From: Pusillimonas sp. UBA6240
Lineage (GTDB): Bacteria > Pseudomonadota > Gammaproteobacteria > Burkholderiales > Burkholderiaceae_B
Direction of reading: 5' to 3'
Assembly: GCA_002441445.1 (NCBI GenBank)
Contig: DJWC01000147.1
Coordinates: 92,362-156,361, forward strand
Length of the DNA: 64,000 nt
Positions 50,541 through 59,032 of this stretch are shown one piece after another. Position 1 is the first letter of the stretch. Each line of letters begins with the position of its first letter. The notes beneath the pieces were generated by a model, which saw only the letters and a list, made by a program, of their open reading frames with translations, did no database searches and was not told the DNA's origin. The translations under genes and the position numbers were made by a program.

Positions 50541-52081
50541 AGAACAACACCGCTCAGACTTTGCATGAAGTGCTTCATGCCCATGCGGAAAAACAAGGCG
50601 GCGTCGCCCTGCTGATCGCTCCGGAAACCGGCGCACAGCTGAGCTACGGTGAACTGGCGACCCAGGCGGAGCGCTTCAGGCGCTGGGCGGCGGGGCGCGG
50701 CCTGCAGTCCGGCGACCGCATCGCCATGCTGTTGCCCAACGGCATGCAGGCGGGCCTGATCTTTCTTGCTTCCATGGCCGGCGGCTATGTCATCGTGCCC
50801 CTGAATTTATTGGCGACGCCCGCGCAGCTGCTGCACTGCCTGCGCCACAGCCGCGCGCGCATGGTGGTGACCTGCGCGGACCTAGCCGCCACCGTGCGCA
50901 AAGTGTTGCCTGAACTGGCGGGCGACGCGCCCGGGATCATCGAGGTCGACCCGGACGAAAACACCTTCGCGCAAGACGGCCCGGCCTTTGCCGGCGCGCC
51001 GGCGCCGGCGCCCGGCGACATGGCCTTGCTGATGTATACCTCGGGCACCACGGGTACGCCCAAGGGCGTGCCGCTCAGCCATGCCAACCTGCTGCACGGC
51101 GCCCGCTCGGTGGCCGGCTGGCACGGCCTGGGCCCTGAAGACAGGGTGCTGTCGGCGCTGCCGCTCTACCATATCAACGGCCAGGTCATCGCCACGCTGA
51201 CTCCTTTCGTCTCCGGCGGCAGCATTGTCGCGCCGCGCCGCTTCAGCGCCAGCCGCTGGTGGGACATGGTCGACCGCTATCAGTGCACCTGGCTGAACAT
51301 GGTGCCCACCATCATCGCCTATCTGCTCAATGCCGAACCGCAGGCCAGCGATGCATCCCATGCCAGCGTACGGTTTGGGCGCTCGGCGTCCGCGCCGCTG
51401 CCGGTGGAGCACCACCAGGCTTTCGAGCGCCGCTTCGGCGTTCCCATTATCGAAGCCATGGGCATGACAGAGACCGCGTCCGTCATCTTCTGCAATCCGC
51501 AAGACCCCGCCGGCCGGCGCTATGGCTCGCCCGGCCTGCCTTGCGGCGTCGAAGCCCGCATCGCCGGCAAGGACGGAGGGCAGGCGGCGGATGGCGAAAT
51601 AGGGGAGGTCGTGCTGCGCGGCCCCAATGTCATGCAAGGCTATTTCGACAACCCGGCGGAAACCGCCAAGGCCTTCGACGCCGATGGCTGGCTGCGCACA
51701 GGCGACCTGGGCTTTCGCGATGCGCAAGGCTACTTCACCATCACCGGCCGCATCAAGGAACTCATCATCAAGGGCGGCGAAAATATCGCCCCGCGTGAAA
51801 TCGACGAGGCCTTGCTCGGGCACCCGGCCGTCCTGGAGGCGGCCGCCGTCGGGCTGCCGGATGCGGACTATGGCCAGGAAATCTACGCCGCTGTCACGCT
51901 GAAGCCGGGGGCGCAGGCCGATGCGCGAGGACTGCAGGAATATTGCCGCGAGGCGCTGGGCCGCTACAAGACCCCGCGTGAAATCCGCATCGTCGACGAG
52001 CTGCCCAAGGGGCCATCAGGAAAGGTGCAGAGGCTGAAGCTGGTTGATTTATGGAAAGCCGCAGAGGAAGCCAAGGCGTAA
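50537..52081 (+). CDS. AMP-dependent acyl-CoA ligase (SauT-like)
   Basis: 514 residues. The P-loop-like signature YTSGTTGTPKGVPLSH, the GMTETA block, the hinge WLRTGDLG and the C-terminal catalytic Lys in GPSGKVQRLKL are all present. It activates a carboxylate with ATP and CoA. Its start ATG overlaps the aldehyde dehydrogenase stop (ATGA). The pairing with an acylating reductase suggests activation and reduction of a small acid, with sulfoacetate the best candidate from gene order (sauRST). Confidence 0.92.
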   Translation: MKNNTAQTLHEVLHAHAEKQGGVALLIAPETGAQLSYGELATQAERFRRWAAGRGLQSGDRIAMLLPNGMQAGLIFLASMAGGYVIVPLNLLATPAQLLHCLRHSRARMVVTCADLAATVRKVLPELAGDAPGIIEVDPDENTFAQDGPAFAGAPAPAPGDMALLMYTSGTTGTPKGVPLSHANLLHGARSVAGWHGLGPEDRVLSALPLYHINGQVIATLTPFVSGGSIVAPRRFSASRWWDMVDRYQCTWLNMVPTIIAYLLNAEPQASDASHASVRFGRSASAPLPVEHHQAFERRFGVPIIEAMGMTETASVIFCNPQDPAGRRYGSPGLPCGVEARIAGKDGGQAADGEIGEVVLRGPNVMQGYFDNPAETAKAFDADGWLRTGDLGFRDAQGYFTITGRIKELIIKGGENIAPREIDEALLGHPAVLEAAAVGLPDADYGQEIYAAVTLKPGAQADARGLQEYCREALGRYKTPREIRIVDELPKGPSGKVQRLKLVDLWKAAEEAKA

Positions 52082-52110
52082 AGGGCCGATGCCGGCGCTT
52101 ATGCCCAGCC

Positions 52111-52220
52111 ATGTTGACGCTGGCATGTTGATGTAGCGTGTCGATGTGGCATCTTGATAGCGGCATGTCGATCCAGGCGTCTTGATACCCGCATGTCGAT
52201 GCCGGTATGTTGATATCGGC
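52111..52220. repeat. Degenerate 14-bp minisatellite, eight units
   Basis: Eight consecutive units of 13-14 bases read like ATGTTGATNNCGGC. Examples: ATGTTGACGCTGGC, ATGTCGATCCAGGC and ATGTTGATATCGGC. The core (A/G)T(G/C)T(T/C)GA is kept and the last bases vary. It starts 30 bases after the CoA ligase stop and lies in a region without a gene. GGCCG-ATATGC-CGGCC (about 52234-52249) follows and may form a hairpin. Confidence 0.85.
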
Positions 52221-52348
52221 TATGGCTTGGGACGGCCGATATGCCGGCCATAGGCATCACGCGGCCGGCGTCGTAGAATAATCGCTCCGATATTTGACGG
52301 CACAAAGGGCCGGTGCGTAGGCCCTTTCAGCATTGACAGGCCTTGACC

Positions 52349-52756
52349 ATGCCATCCTTGCGCACAGAGTGCCCGCCCGGCGCCTGTATCTGCGAACGAC
52401 AGCAGTTGCTATCCAGTCCCGATGGCGACCTGCGCGTGCTGCTGCTGACGCGCGAAGAGGAAAAGCGGCTGGTTCAGCGGCTGGAACGCCTTGCCAGCCT
52501 CGCCGACTTGCGGCACATGCAGGCATCGATCCACAAGCAATTGGGCATTGTCGTGGAAGTCAGCGCCGGCCCCGGCGAAGTGCATACGGTGATGGGTTTG
52601 CGGATCGAAGTGCAAGCCAAACCCGGCCTCTGCCGGAAACTGCGGGCATCCATCCCCGCCGCCATCAGGCGCGGCCTCGCAGCCAATGTGAACATCGTTT
52701 TTGACCTGTTGGACGAGGACAGCCTGTTCGCGCAAGCGCCGCAGCGCCCAGCATGA
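52349..52756 (+). CDS. Conserved hypothetical protein with CPPGACIC motif
   Basis: 135 residues. It starts with MPSLRTECPPGACICERQQL, where three cysteines in close spacing could bind a metal or form a disulfide, although there is no signal peptide. An acidic and basic helical middle LTREEEKRLVQRLERLASLA follows, then HKQLGIVVEVSAGPGEVHTV and RKLRASIPAAIRRGLAANV. I know no function. An ATG at 52349 fits; a TTG two codons earlier is also in frame. Confidence 0.75.
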   Translation: MPSLRTECPPGACICERQQLLSSPDGDLRVLLLTREEEKRLVQRLERLASLADLRHMQASIHKQLGIVVEVSAGPGEVHTVMGLRIEVQAKPGLCRKLRASIPAAIRRGLAANVNIVFDLLDEDSLFAQAPQRPA

Positions 52757-52798
52757 TCCGCCCGCGCCGCTGCGCGGACTTACGGAATTTCTTTACCA

Positions 52799-52808
52799 GT
52801 GTTAACAC
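52799..52808. promoter_or_regulatory. GTGTTAACAC palindrome
   Basis: A perfect 10-bp palindrome 105 bases upstream of the GntR/FCD start. It might be a regulator site, but nothing more supports it. Confidence 0.3.
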
Positions 52809-52888
52809 GCCGATTGATGTCCGTCGGCATAGTCAATAGATAAACGCCATTAAGGATGAAATCCGGAATACTACCTATATTCCCTCGG

Positions 52889-52900
52889 CTGGTATACCAG
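52889..52900. promoter_or_regulatory. CTGGTATACCAG operator candidate of the GntR/FCD gene
   Basis: A perfect 12-bp palindrome that ends 12 bases before the ATG of the regulator. It resembles the TNGTNNNACNA pattern of FadR-subfamily sites (TGGTATACCA has TGGT-N2-ACCA). The placement over the leader suits autorepression. Confidence 0.6.
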
Positions 52901-52912
52901 TAATATTCCAGC

Positions 52913-53584
52913 ATGATACCAAAGCCCGCCAAACGCGATAGCGAACTTGCCTATGAAAAACTGGTCGAGCTTCTGCTCAATGGTTCGATCACCGAAGACC
53001 AGCCGCTTTCAGAACGCAATCTTTCCGAACTGCTGGGATTCGGACGCACGCCCATTCGGGAAGCCGTACGCGATCTTGTGCGGGAAGGGGTGCTGGAAAG
53101 CCACCCCATGCGGGGAACCGTGCTGCGTCCGCTCACCATCGAAGACCTGCAGGATCTTTACGAACTCAGGTATGCCATCGAGGGCATGGCGGCCTATCTG
53201 GCGGCCCAGCGCGGCGACATCGAACAGCTTCAGCCGTTCGCCGCGGCATTCGACAAGGCTTTGAGCCAGCCGGACGGCTTTGATGTGCTGCATGTTCACG
53301 ATATCGGCGTCGATTTTCACAAGGAGGTCATCCGCCTGTCCGGCAACAGGCGCCTGGTCGAAATGTACAGTCCATTTCGGCTCAGGTTTCGCATCCCCTT
53401 CGGCATCATCCGGAACAGGACGCCGGAACGCGTGCGCGATGCATTGCAGGAACATCAAACCCTATTGCAGGCCATCATGCGGCGGGACGCCGAACACGCC
53501 CGCCAACTAATGTGCGAGCACTTGCGCAAAGGTCTCGACTTCCGGATCGAGATGCTGCTCAACCGTGACCGCTACAAGATTTAA
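52913..53584 (+). CDS. GntR family regulator with FCD domain
   Basis: 223 residues. The winged helix is in residues 8-75: AYEKLVELLLNGSI, LSERNLSELLGFGRTPIREA, VRDLVREGVLESHPMRGT. The FCD effector domain follows: LYELRYAIEGMAAYLAA, HDIGVDFHKEVIRLSGN and a final HARQLMCEHLRKGL. Metal-binding His residues of the FCD type appear in DFHKEV and CEHLRKG. It is 41 bases upstream of the aapJ-type gene, on the same strand, and likely controls that transporter operon. Confidence 0.94.
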   Translation: MIPKPAKRDSELAYEKLVELLLNGSITEDQPLSERNLSELLGFGRTPIREAVRDLVREGVLESHPMRGTVLRPLTIEDLQDLYELRYAIEGMAAYLAAQRGDIEQLQPFAAAFDKALSQPDGFDVLHVHDIGVDFHKEVIRLSGNRRLVEMYSPFRLRFRIPFGIIRNRTPERVRDALQEHQTLLQAIMRRDAEHARQLMCEHLRKGLDFRIEMLLNRDRYKI

Positions 53585-53625
53585 AAAATCGAGGCACATC
53601 GTGCCCTATATGAAGGAGACAAAAC

Positions 53626-54654
53626 ATGAAATGGATTAGCACGGCAATCATTTTCCTCGGTGCGCTGACTTTTGTGCCGGCGAGCCAAGCGGCGGATGCG
53701 GGCCCCACCCTTGCATCGGTAAAAAGCAAAGGAAAGGTGACCTGCGGCGCCAATGGGGGCAGGCCCGGGTTCTCCGGCATAGACAGCAAGGGCAGGTGGC
53801 AGGGCATCGATGTCGAGGTGTGCCGCGCCGTTGCCGCCGCCACACTGGGCGACGCAAGCAAAACCGAGCTGGTGAAGGTTTCCAGCCAGACCCGGTTTAC
53901 AGCGCTGCAAACCTCAGAGGTCGATCTGCTGACGGCCAATGTCACCTGGACCTACAGCCGCGATACGAACCTGGGGCTGGATTTTGTCGCCCCGATTTTC
54001 TACGATGGCCAGGCCTTCATGGTCAGCAAGCAGTTGGGCGTCAAAAGCGTCGACGAGCTCGGCGGCGCCACCATTTGCATTGAGCCGGGTTCGACATCCG
54101 AGAAAATCGTCGCGGACATATTCCGCGCCAAGGGCCTGCAGTACAAGCCTGTCGTCATTGAAGACCGCAAAGAGCTCAACAATGCCTTCTTTGGAGGCCG
54201 CTGCGATGTGCATGTGCAGTCGACTTCCGGCCTGAGCTCCGGCCGGGCTACCGCCGCCAGCAATCCGGACGATTACGTCATCCTGCCGGAGGTCTTCGGC
54301 AAAGACCCCATGGCACCGGTAGTACGGCAAGGCGACGCGCAGTGGCGCGATATCGTCAACTGGACTGTCTACGCATTGATAGCCGCCGAGGAACTCGGCA
54401 TCACATCGAAGAACGTGGACGAGATGAAGAAGTCGGACAATGCCGATATCGCCCGTTTGCTGGGCGCCAAGGACGAGCTGGGAAAACAATTGGCCTTGAG
54501 CAATGACTGGGCCTACCAGGTCATAAAGCAGGTCGGAAATTATGGTGAAGTATTCGAGCGCACGGTGGGCAAGGGTTCGCCGCTCAAGCTCGATCGCGGC
54601 CTGAATCGGCAATGGGTCGATGGCGGTCTGCTTTACGCACCGCCCTTCAACTGA
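53626..54654 (+). CDS. aapJ: Amino-acid ABC transporter substrate-binding protein (AapJ-like)
   Basis: 342 residues. Signal peptide ends at ASQAAD. KSKGKVTCGANGGRPGFSG, QTRFTALQTSEVDLLTAN and IEPGSTSEKIVADIF correspond to the general L-amino-acid receptor group (AapJ/BztA), longer than typical single-substrate receptors. GAAGGAGACAAAAC precedes ATG 53626. The two permease genes and the ATPase follow in the canonical order. Confidence 0.94.
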   Translation: MKWISTAIIFLGALTFVPASQAADAGPTLASVKSKGKVTCGANGGRPGFSGIDSKGRWQGIDVEVCRAVAAATLGDASKTELVKVSSQTRFTALQTSEVDLLTANVTWTYSRDTNLGLDFVAPIFYDGQAFMVSKQLGVKSVDELGGATICIEPGSTSEKIVADIFRAKGLQYKPVVIEDRKELNNAFFGGRCDVHVQSTSGLSSGRATAASNPDDYVILPEVFGKDPMAPVVRQGDAQWRDIVNWTVYALIAAEELGITSKNVDEMKKSDNADIARLLGAKDELGKQLALSNDWAYQVIKQVGNYGEVFERTVGKGSPLKLDRGLNRQWVDGGLLYAPPFN

Positions 54655-54665
54655 ACCGCGCCATC

Positions 54666-55877
54666 ATGCAGACAGCAGCAAGCTACAGCAGGCGGCCTCC
54701 CAGGCCGCCTGCAAGGCAGCGTCTCTCCTGGAAGAATGCCTGGCATGACCTGGGCGTCAGGTCCTGGGTTTACCAGGCCGTGGTGCTGATAAGCGTCATC
54801 GGGATCGGCTTTTTCCTTATCAGCAACGCCCAGGAGGCGCTAAGCAAGCAGGGCATATCCACCGGCTTCTCCTTCCTGAGCGATGACGCGGGCTTTGAAA
54901 TCGGCGAACGCTCCATCGCATTCAAGTCGACGGATTCCTTCCTCAGGGCATATGGGGTAGCCGTCCTGAATACCTTGAAGGTGTCGATGGCCAGCATTGT
55001 CTTCGCCACGCTGATCGGCACGGTCATTGGTGTGGCCAGGCTTTCGAGCAATATGCTGTGGCGCAAGTTCGCTTCTTTGTATGTCGAAGTATTCCGCAAT
55101 ACGCCGCAACTGGTACAGCTCATCTTCTGGTATGTGCTGATTACCAGGCTTCCTCACCCCCGGCAGGCGATCTCGATCGGGGATATCGCTTTTCTCAGCA
55201 ATCGGGGCTTTTCCATGCCCTGGATGAAGGACGAGATCGCCCACTGGCTGGTGCTGGCGGCGCTGCTGGCCGGCGGCATTCTGCTTTGGCTTGCGCTGCG
55301 GTCGGCGGACCGTCGGCGGAAGCGATCGGGTAAAAAGCAGCCCGCCTTCATCGCTGCGGGCTTGGCGCTTGCTGTTGCGCCACTGGTGGCGGCCGCCGTG
55401 TGGGGACCTTCCTATGAATTCACAGTGCCGCAATTGAAAGGCTTCAATTTCCAGGGCGGCGCCACGGTATCGCCGGAATTTCTTGCCCTATTGCTGGGCC
55501 TGTCTTTATATATCGGCGCCTTCATCGCGGAAATCGTCCGTTCAGGCATACAGTCGGTCAGCGCCGGCCAGGTCGAGGCCGCCCAAACAGTCGGCTTGCG
55601 GCCTTTCGCCATATACCGCAGGGTCATATTTCCGCAGGCTTTGCGGGTCATGGTGCCGCCCGCCGCCGGCCAGTATGTCAGCATCATCAAGAACAGCTCC
55701 CTGGGGGTCGCCGTGGGCTATCCCGAACTTTTCAATGTGAACAATACGATAGTGACGCTCAGCGGGCACACGGTCGAGGCGATCGCCATCATGATGTCCA
55801 TCTATTTGGCCATGTCTTTCGGAATTGCGATCATCATGAATCTGTACAACCATAAAGTACAGATCAAGGAGCGTTGA
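54666..55877 (+). CDS. aapQ: Amino-acid ABC transporter permease (AapQ-like)
   Basis: 403 residues, the long form typical of AapQ. Membrane segments flank a long insert between the N-terminal and core domains. The EAA loop is IQSVSAGQVEAAQTVGLRPF. LNTLKVSMASIVFATLIGT and RNTPQLVQLIFWYVL are conserved core parts. The start ATG at 54666 is 11 bases after the AapJ stop; the ribosome site is weak. Confidence 0.94.
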   Translation: MQTAASYSRRPPRPPARQRLSWKNAWHDLGVRSWVYQAVVLISVIGIGFFLISNAQEALSKQGISTGFSFLSDDAGFEIGERSIAFKSTDSFLRAYGVAVLNTLKVSMASIVFATLIGTVIGVARLSSNMLWRKFASLYVEVFRNTPQLVQLIFWYVLITRLPHPRQAISIGDIAFLSNRGFSMPWMKDEIAHWLVLAALLAGGILLWLALRSADRRRKRSGKKQPAFIAAGLALAVAPLVAAAVWGPSYEFTVPQLKGFNFQGGATVSPEFLALLLGLSLYIGAFIAEIVRSGIQSVSAGQVEAAQTVGLRPFAIYRRVIFPQALRVMVPPAAGQYVSIIKNSSLGVAVGYPELFNVNNTIVTLSGHTVEAIAIMMSIYLAMSFGIAIIMNLYNHKVQIKER

Positions 55878-55879
55878 CG

Positions 55880-56992
55880 ATGGCATCTAGATCTTGTGTT
55901 TCTCATGCCGTCGTCAAGCCCGCAGCGCGCCGCAGCCCGCCAGTGCGCCAGGAAGGGCTCGTTGCATGGCTGAGGCGGAATTTCTTCAAGGGCGCATTCA
56001 ACAGTGCGATGACCTTGCTGGCTCTGTGGGCCTTGTTCATCACCTTGCCAGGCCTGGTCCGCTGGGCATTCCTCGACGCCGTCTGGTTCACGCCGAATGC
56101 GGACGATTGCAAGGCGGCGGCGGGGGCGTGCTGGGCCGTCATTCCCGAAAAGTACAGCGTCATGCTGTTCGGTACTTTTCCACACGAAGAGCAATGGCGC
56201 GGCGTGACGGTGGTCGCCATCATCCTGGGGCTGGCGGTCGTGTCGGCGTTTCGGGTGCTTTCCGCCCGCGCGCTGATTGCCTCATGGGCGGCCGCCATGG
56301 GGCTGGTCTTTATCCTGATGCTTGGCGGGATAATGGGCCTGAAGCCTGTGCCTACCCACCAGTGGGGCGGCCTGCCGCTGACCTTGATCATGTTTGTGCT
56401 GACCATTGCCGGCGGCATCCCCGCGGGCATTCTTTTGGCATTGGGCCGCCGCTCCCAGATGCCGGCCATAAAGGCGCTCTGCGTGGGGTTCATCGAAATC
56501 GTGCGAGGCTTGCCCCTGGTCACGATACTGTTCATGGCGTCGCTGATGTTTCCGCTGTTCTTGCCGGAAGGCATCAGCATAGACAAGTTCATGCGGGCGC
56601 AGATTGCGATGATGCTGTTTTTCGCCGCTTACGCGGCCGAGGTCATCCGGGGCGGCCTGCAGGCGATAGGCCGCGGCCAATACGAAGCATCGGACACCAT
56701 CGGGCTGAACTACTGGCAAAAGATGACGCGCATCATCCTGCCCCAGACCGGGCGCATCGTGCTGCCATCCATGATGAACGAGATCATCAGGGCCTTCAAG
56801 AACACGACATTCATCGGGATCATCGGCCTGTTCGATGTGCTGCGTGCGACCTCCACGGCCATACAGGATCCGGTATGGGTGCGCTACAGCATCGAAGCAT
56901 ATCTATTTATTTTCCTTCTCTATTTTGTGCTGTGCTTCGCCATGTCCAAGTACAGCGAAAGCGTGGAATCCAGGCTCAACGTAAGGCGCTGA
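55880..56992 (+). CDS. aapM: Amino-acid ABC transporter permease (AapM-like)
   Basis: 370 residues. It carries the EAA motif GLQAIGRGQYEASDTIGLNY, RGLPLVTILFMASLMFPLFL and INDEIIRAFKNT-type end (MNEIIRAFKNT). N-terminal hydrophobic segment MTLLALWALFITLPGLVRWA. AAGGAGCGTTGACG gives the ATG at 55880, with two bases after the AapQ stop. The product pairs with AapQ. Confidence 0.94.
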   Translation: MASRSCVSHAVVKPAARRSPPVRQEGLVAWLRRNFFKGAFNSAMTLLALWALFITLPGLVRWAFLDAVWFTPNADDCKAAAGACWAVIPEKYSVMLFGTFPHEEQWRGVTVVAIILGLAVVSAFRVLSARALIASWAAAMGLVFILMLGGIMGLKPVPTHQWGGLPLTLIMFVLTIAGGIPAGILLALGRRSQMPAIKALCVGFIEIVRGLPLVTILFMASLMFPLFLPEGISIDKFMRAQIAMMLFFAAYAAEVIRGGLQAIGRGQYEASDTIGLNYWQKMTRIILPQTGRIVLPSMMNEIIRAFKNTTFIGIIGLFDVLRATSTAIQDPVWVRYSIEAYLFIFLLYFVLCFAMSKYSESVESRLNVRR

Positions 56993-56993
56993 C

Positions 56994-57752
56994 ATGACTG
57001 AATCAAAGGAATCGGGGGCGGCCATCGCCGTGCAGCTCAAGGACGTCAACAAATGGTATGGCGATTTCCACGTGCTGCGCGATGTCAATCTGGTGGTTGG
57101 CCGCGGCGAGAAAGTGGTGATTTGCGGCCCTTCGGGATCGGGCAAGTCCACCTCCATCCGCTGCATCAATCGGCTCGAAGAACATCAGGAAGGAAGCATC
57201 GTCGTCGATGGAATAGAGGTCAACTCGGATATACGCCAGATCGAGGCGGTGCGGCGCAGAGTCGGGATGGTGTTCCAGAATTTCAACCTGTTTCCTCACC
57301 TGACGGTGCTGGATAACCTGACGCTGGGGCCGATGCTGGCGCAGAGCGTGCCGCAAGGCGAGGCGCAGGACCGGGCGATGGAATTGCTGCGCCGCGTGCG
57401 CATACCCGAGCAGGCCAAGAAGTATCCGGGACAACTATCCGGAGGGCAGCAGCAACGTGTCGCGATAGCCCGCTCCTTGATGCTGCAGCCGCATGTCATG
57501 CTGTTCGACGAGCCCACTTCCGCGCTGGATCCGGAAATGATCCACGAAGTGCTCGACGTGATGACGGAACTTGCGGACGCGGGCATGACGATGATTTGCG
57601 TGACGCATGAAATGAATTTCGCCCGCAAGGTCGCCGACCTGGTGGTATTCATGGACGGCGGTGAAATCGTCGAAGCCGCTCCCCCCGAACAGTTTTTCGA
57701 GGCGCCCTCCAACGAGCGGACGCGCCTGTTTTTGAGCCAGATACTGCATTGA
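56994..57752 (+). CDS. aapP: Amino-acid ABC transporter ATP-binding protein (AapP-like)
   Basis: 252 residues with all ATPase motifs: Walker A CGPSGSGKST at about 44-53, Q-loop VFQNFNLFPH, signature LSGGQQQRVAIARSL, Walker B VMLFDEPTSALDPEM and the switch His in CVTHEM. It begins one base after the AapM stop (TGA, C, ATG). It energises the AapQM permease. Confidence 0.96.
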   Translation: MTESKESGAAIAVQLKDVNKWYGDFHVLRDVNLVVGRGEKVVICGPSGSGKSTSIRCINRLEEHQEGSIVVDGIEVNSDIRQIEAVRRRVGMVFQNFNLFPHLTVLDNLTLGPMLAQSVPQGEAQDRAMELLRRVRIPEQAKKYPGQLSGGQQQRVAIARSLMLQPHVMLFDEPTSALDPEMIHEVLDVMTELADAGMTMICVTHEMNFARKVADLVVFMDGGEIVEAAPPEQFFEAPSNERTRLFLSQILH

Positions 57753-57785
57753 TGCTTTGTCCCTTCTTGAGCTAGGATTGATTCC

Positions 57786-59030
57786 ATGACTTCCAATGTA
57801 CTTACATCCGAGCCGGCGCTGGATGCGCCCTTGACATTCAGCGCCTTCCGCGGCGGCTTTCCCGCGCTCCGTGCTCAGACTTACCTGTCGATCTGCGACA
57901 AGATGATTCTGCATCGCCGCGTGCGCGCGGCTGTGGAAGAGTTTCTCGACCGTCTCGAGATGGCGTCGGTGAATCGCGTGCAGCACGAGCAGCGCGTCGC
58001 TTCCGCCCGCCGCAAATTCGCCCGGCTGATGAATGTCGCACCGGAGACGATCGCGGCGATCCGCAATGTCTCCGATGGCACCAACAGCATCGCATGGGCG
58101 CTCCCATGGAAGGCCGGCGACAATGTGGTGTTGACTTCGGACTGCGAGCATCCCAATAACATCTATCCGTGGCTGCGGCAGCGCCGGCGGGGCCTGGAGC
58201 TGCGCGTGGTCGATCCTCTGCCGGATGGCTCCATCGACATCGACGCGCTGATTTCCGCCATAGACGGGGGGACGCGGCTGATGACGGTGGCCTCGGCCAC
58301 GTTTGCGCCCGGCCACCGCACCGATCTGCGCGCCCTGGGGGAAGCATGCCGCAAGCGGGACGTGTTCTTGCTCGTCGATGGCGTGCAGACCGCCGGCATC
58401 ATGCACCATGACTTCTCGATCGAGATGGTCGATGGGTTCGCCACCTCGGTGTCCAAGGGCCTGCTAGGCTTGTATGGTTTCGGCTTCCTGTATGTTTCTC
58501 CTAAATGGATAGAGCGCCTCGAACCCGCTTATCTGTCGCGCCCGGCCGTCGTCCAGAAGACCGATGACCATTCCACCATGGGCGAGTTCGACTACGAATA
58601 TCAGCCCGACAGCCGCCGCTTCGAAGTCGGCAGTTTCAATCTGGCGGGGGCCTACGCCGCCGATGCATCTCTGGACATGTTGCTGGAATTGGGCACTGAA
58701 AACATCGAGAAGCATGTCCTGCAGCTGGCGGCCAAGTTTCACGACGGGCTTTGCGAGCTGGGGATGACGCCGGCCGTGCCGGGCCGGGGGCCAAAGCAAT
58801 CCCATATCGTAACGCTGGGCCTGATCAATGCGGGCGGACACGGATTTTCCACCGATCCCACCATACAGCCGCTTTCAGAGCATCTGGTTGAACGGAAAAT
58901 CGCCCATACGATCCGGCGGGGGCAGATGCGTTTCGGCTTGCATGCCTATAACAACGATGCCGACATCGACAGCGCGCTGAGCGCCGTGCGCGAAGGGCTG
59001 CAACGCATCAAGTCCGGAAGCGCTTCATAG
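57786..59030 (+). CDS. Class-V aminotransferase
   Basis: 414 residues, PLP fold type I. The PLP lysine lies in FATSVSKGLLGLYG. ASATFAPGHRTDL and LVDGVQTAGIMHHD hold the residues stacking on and pairing with PLP. The class includes cysteine desulfurases and isopenicillin-N epimerase-like transaminases. It follows the ABC transporter genes by 33 bases and precedes a threonine aldolase, so it probably handles an imported amino acid, substrate unknown. Confidence 0.92.
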   Translation: MTSNVLTSEPALDAPLTFSAFRGGFPALRAQTYLSICDKMILHRRVRAAVEEFLDRLEMASVNRVQHEQRVASARRKFARLMNVAPETIAAIRNVSDGTNSIAWALPWKAGDNVVLTSDCEHPNNIYPWLRQRRRGLELRVVDPLPDGSIDIDALISAIDGGTRLMTVASATFAPGHRTDLRALGEACRKRDVFLLVDGVQTAGIMHHDFSIEMVDGFATSVSKGLLGLYGFGFLYVSPKWIERLEPAYLSRPAVVQKTDDHSTMGEFDYEYQPDSRRFEVGSFNLAGAYAADASLDMLLELGTENIEKHVLQLAAKFHDGLCELGMTPAVPGRGPKQSHIVTLGLINAGGHGFSTDPTIQPLSEHLVERKIAHTIRRGQMRFGLHAYNNDADIDSALSAVREGLQRIKSGSAS

Positions 59031-59032
59031 GT

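Noticed and set aside
52111..52220. Possible CRISPR-like array
   Set aside because: Units are 13-14 bases with no unique spacers of regular length, and no cas genes are in the window.
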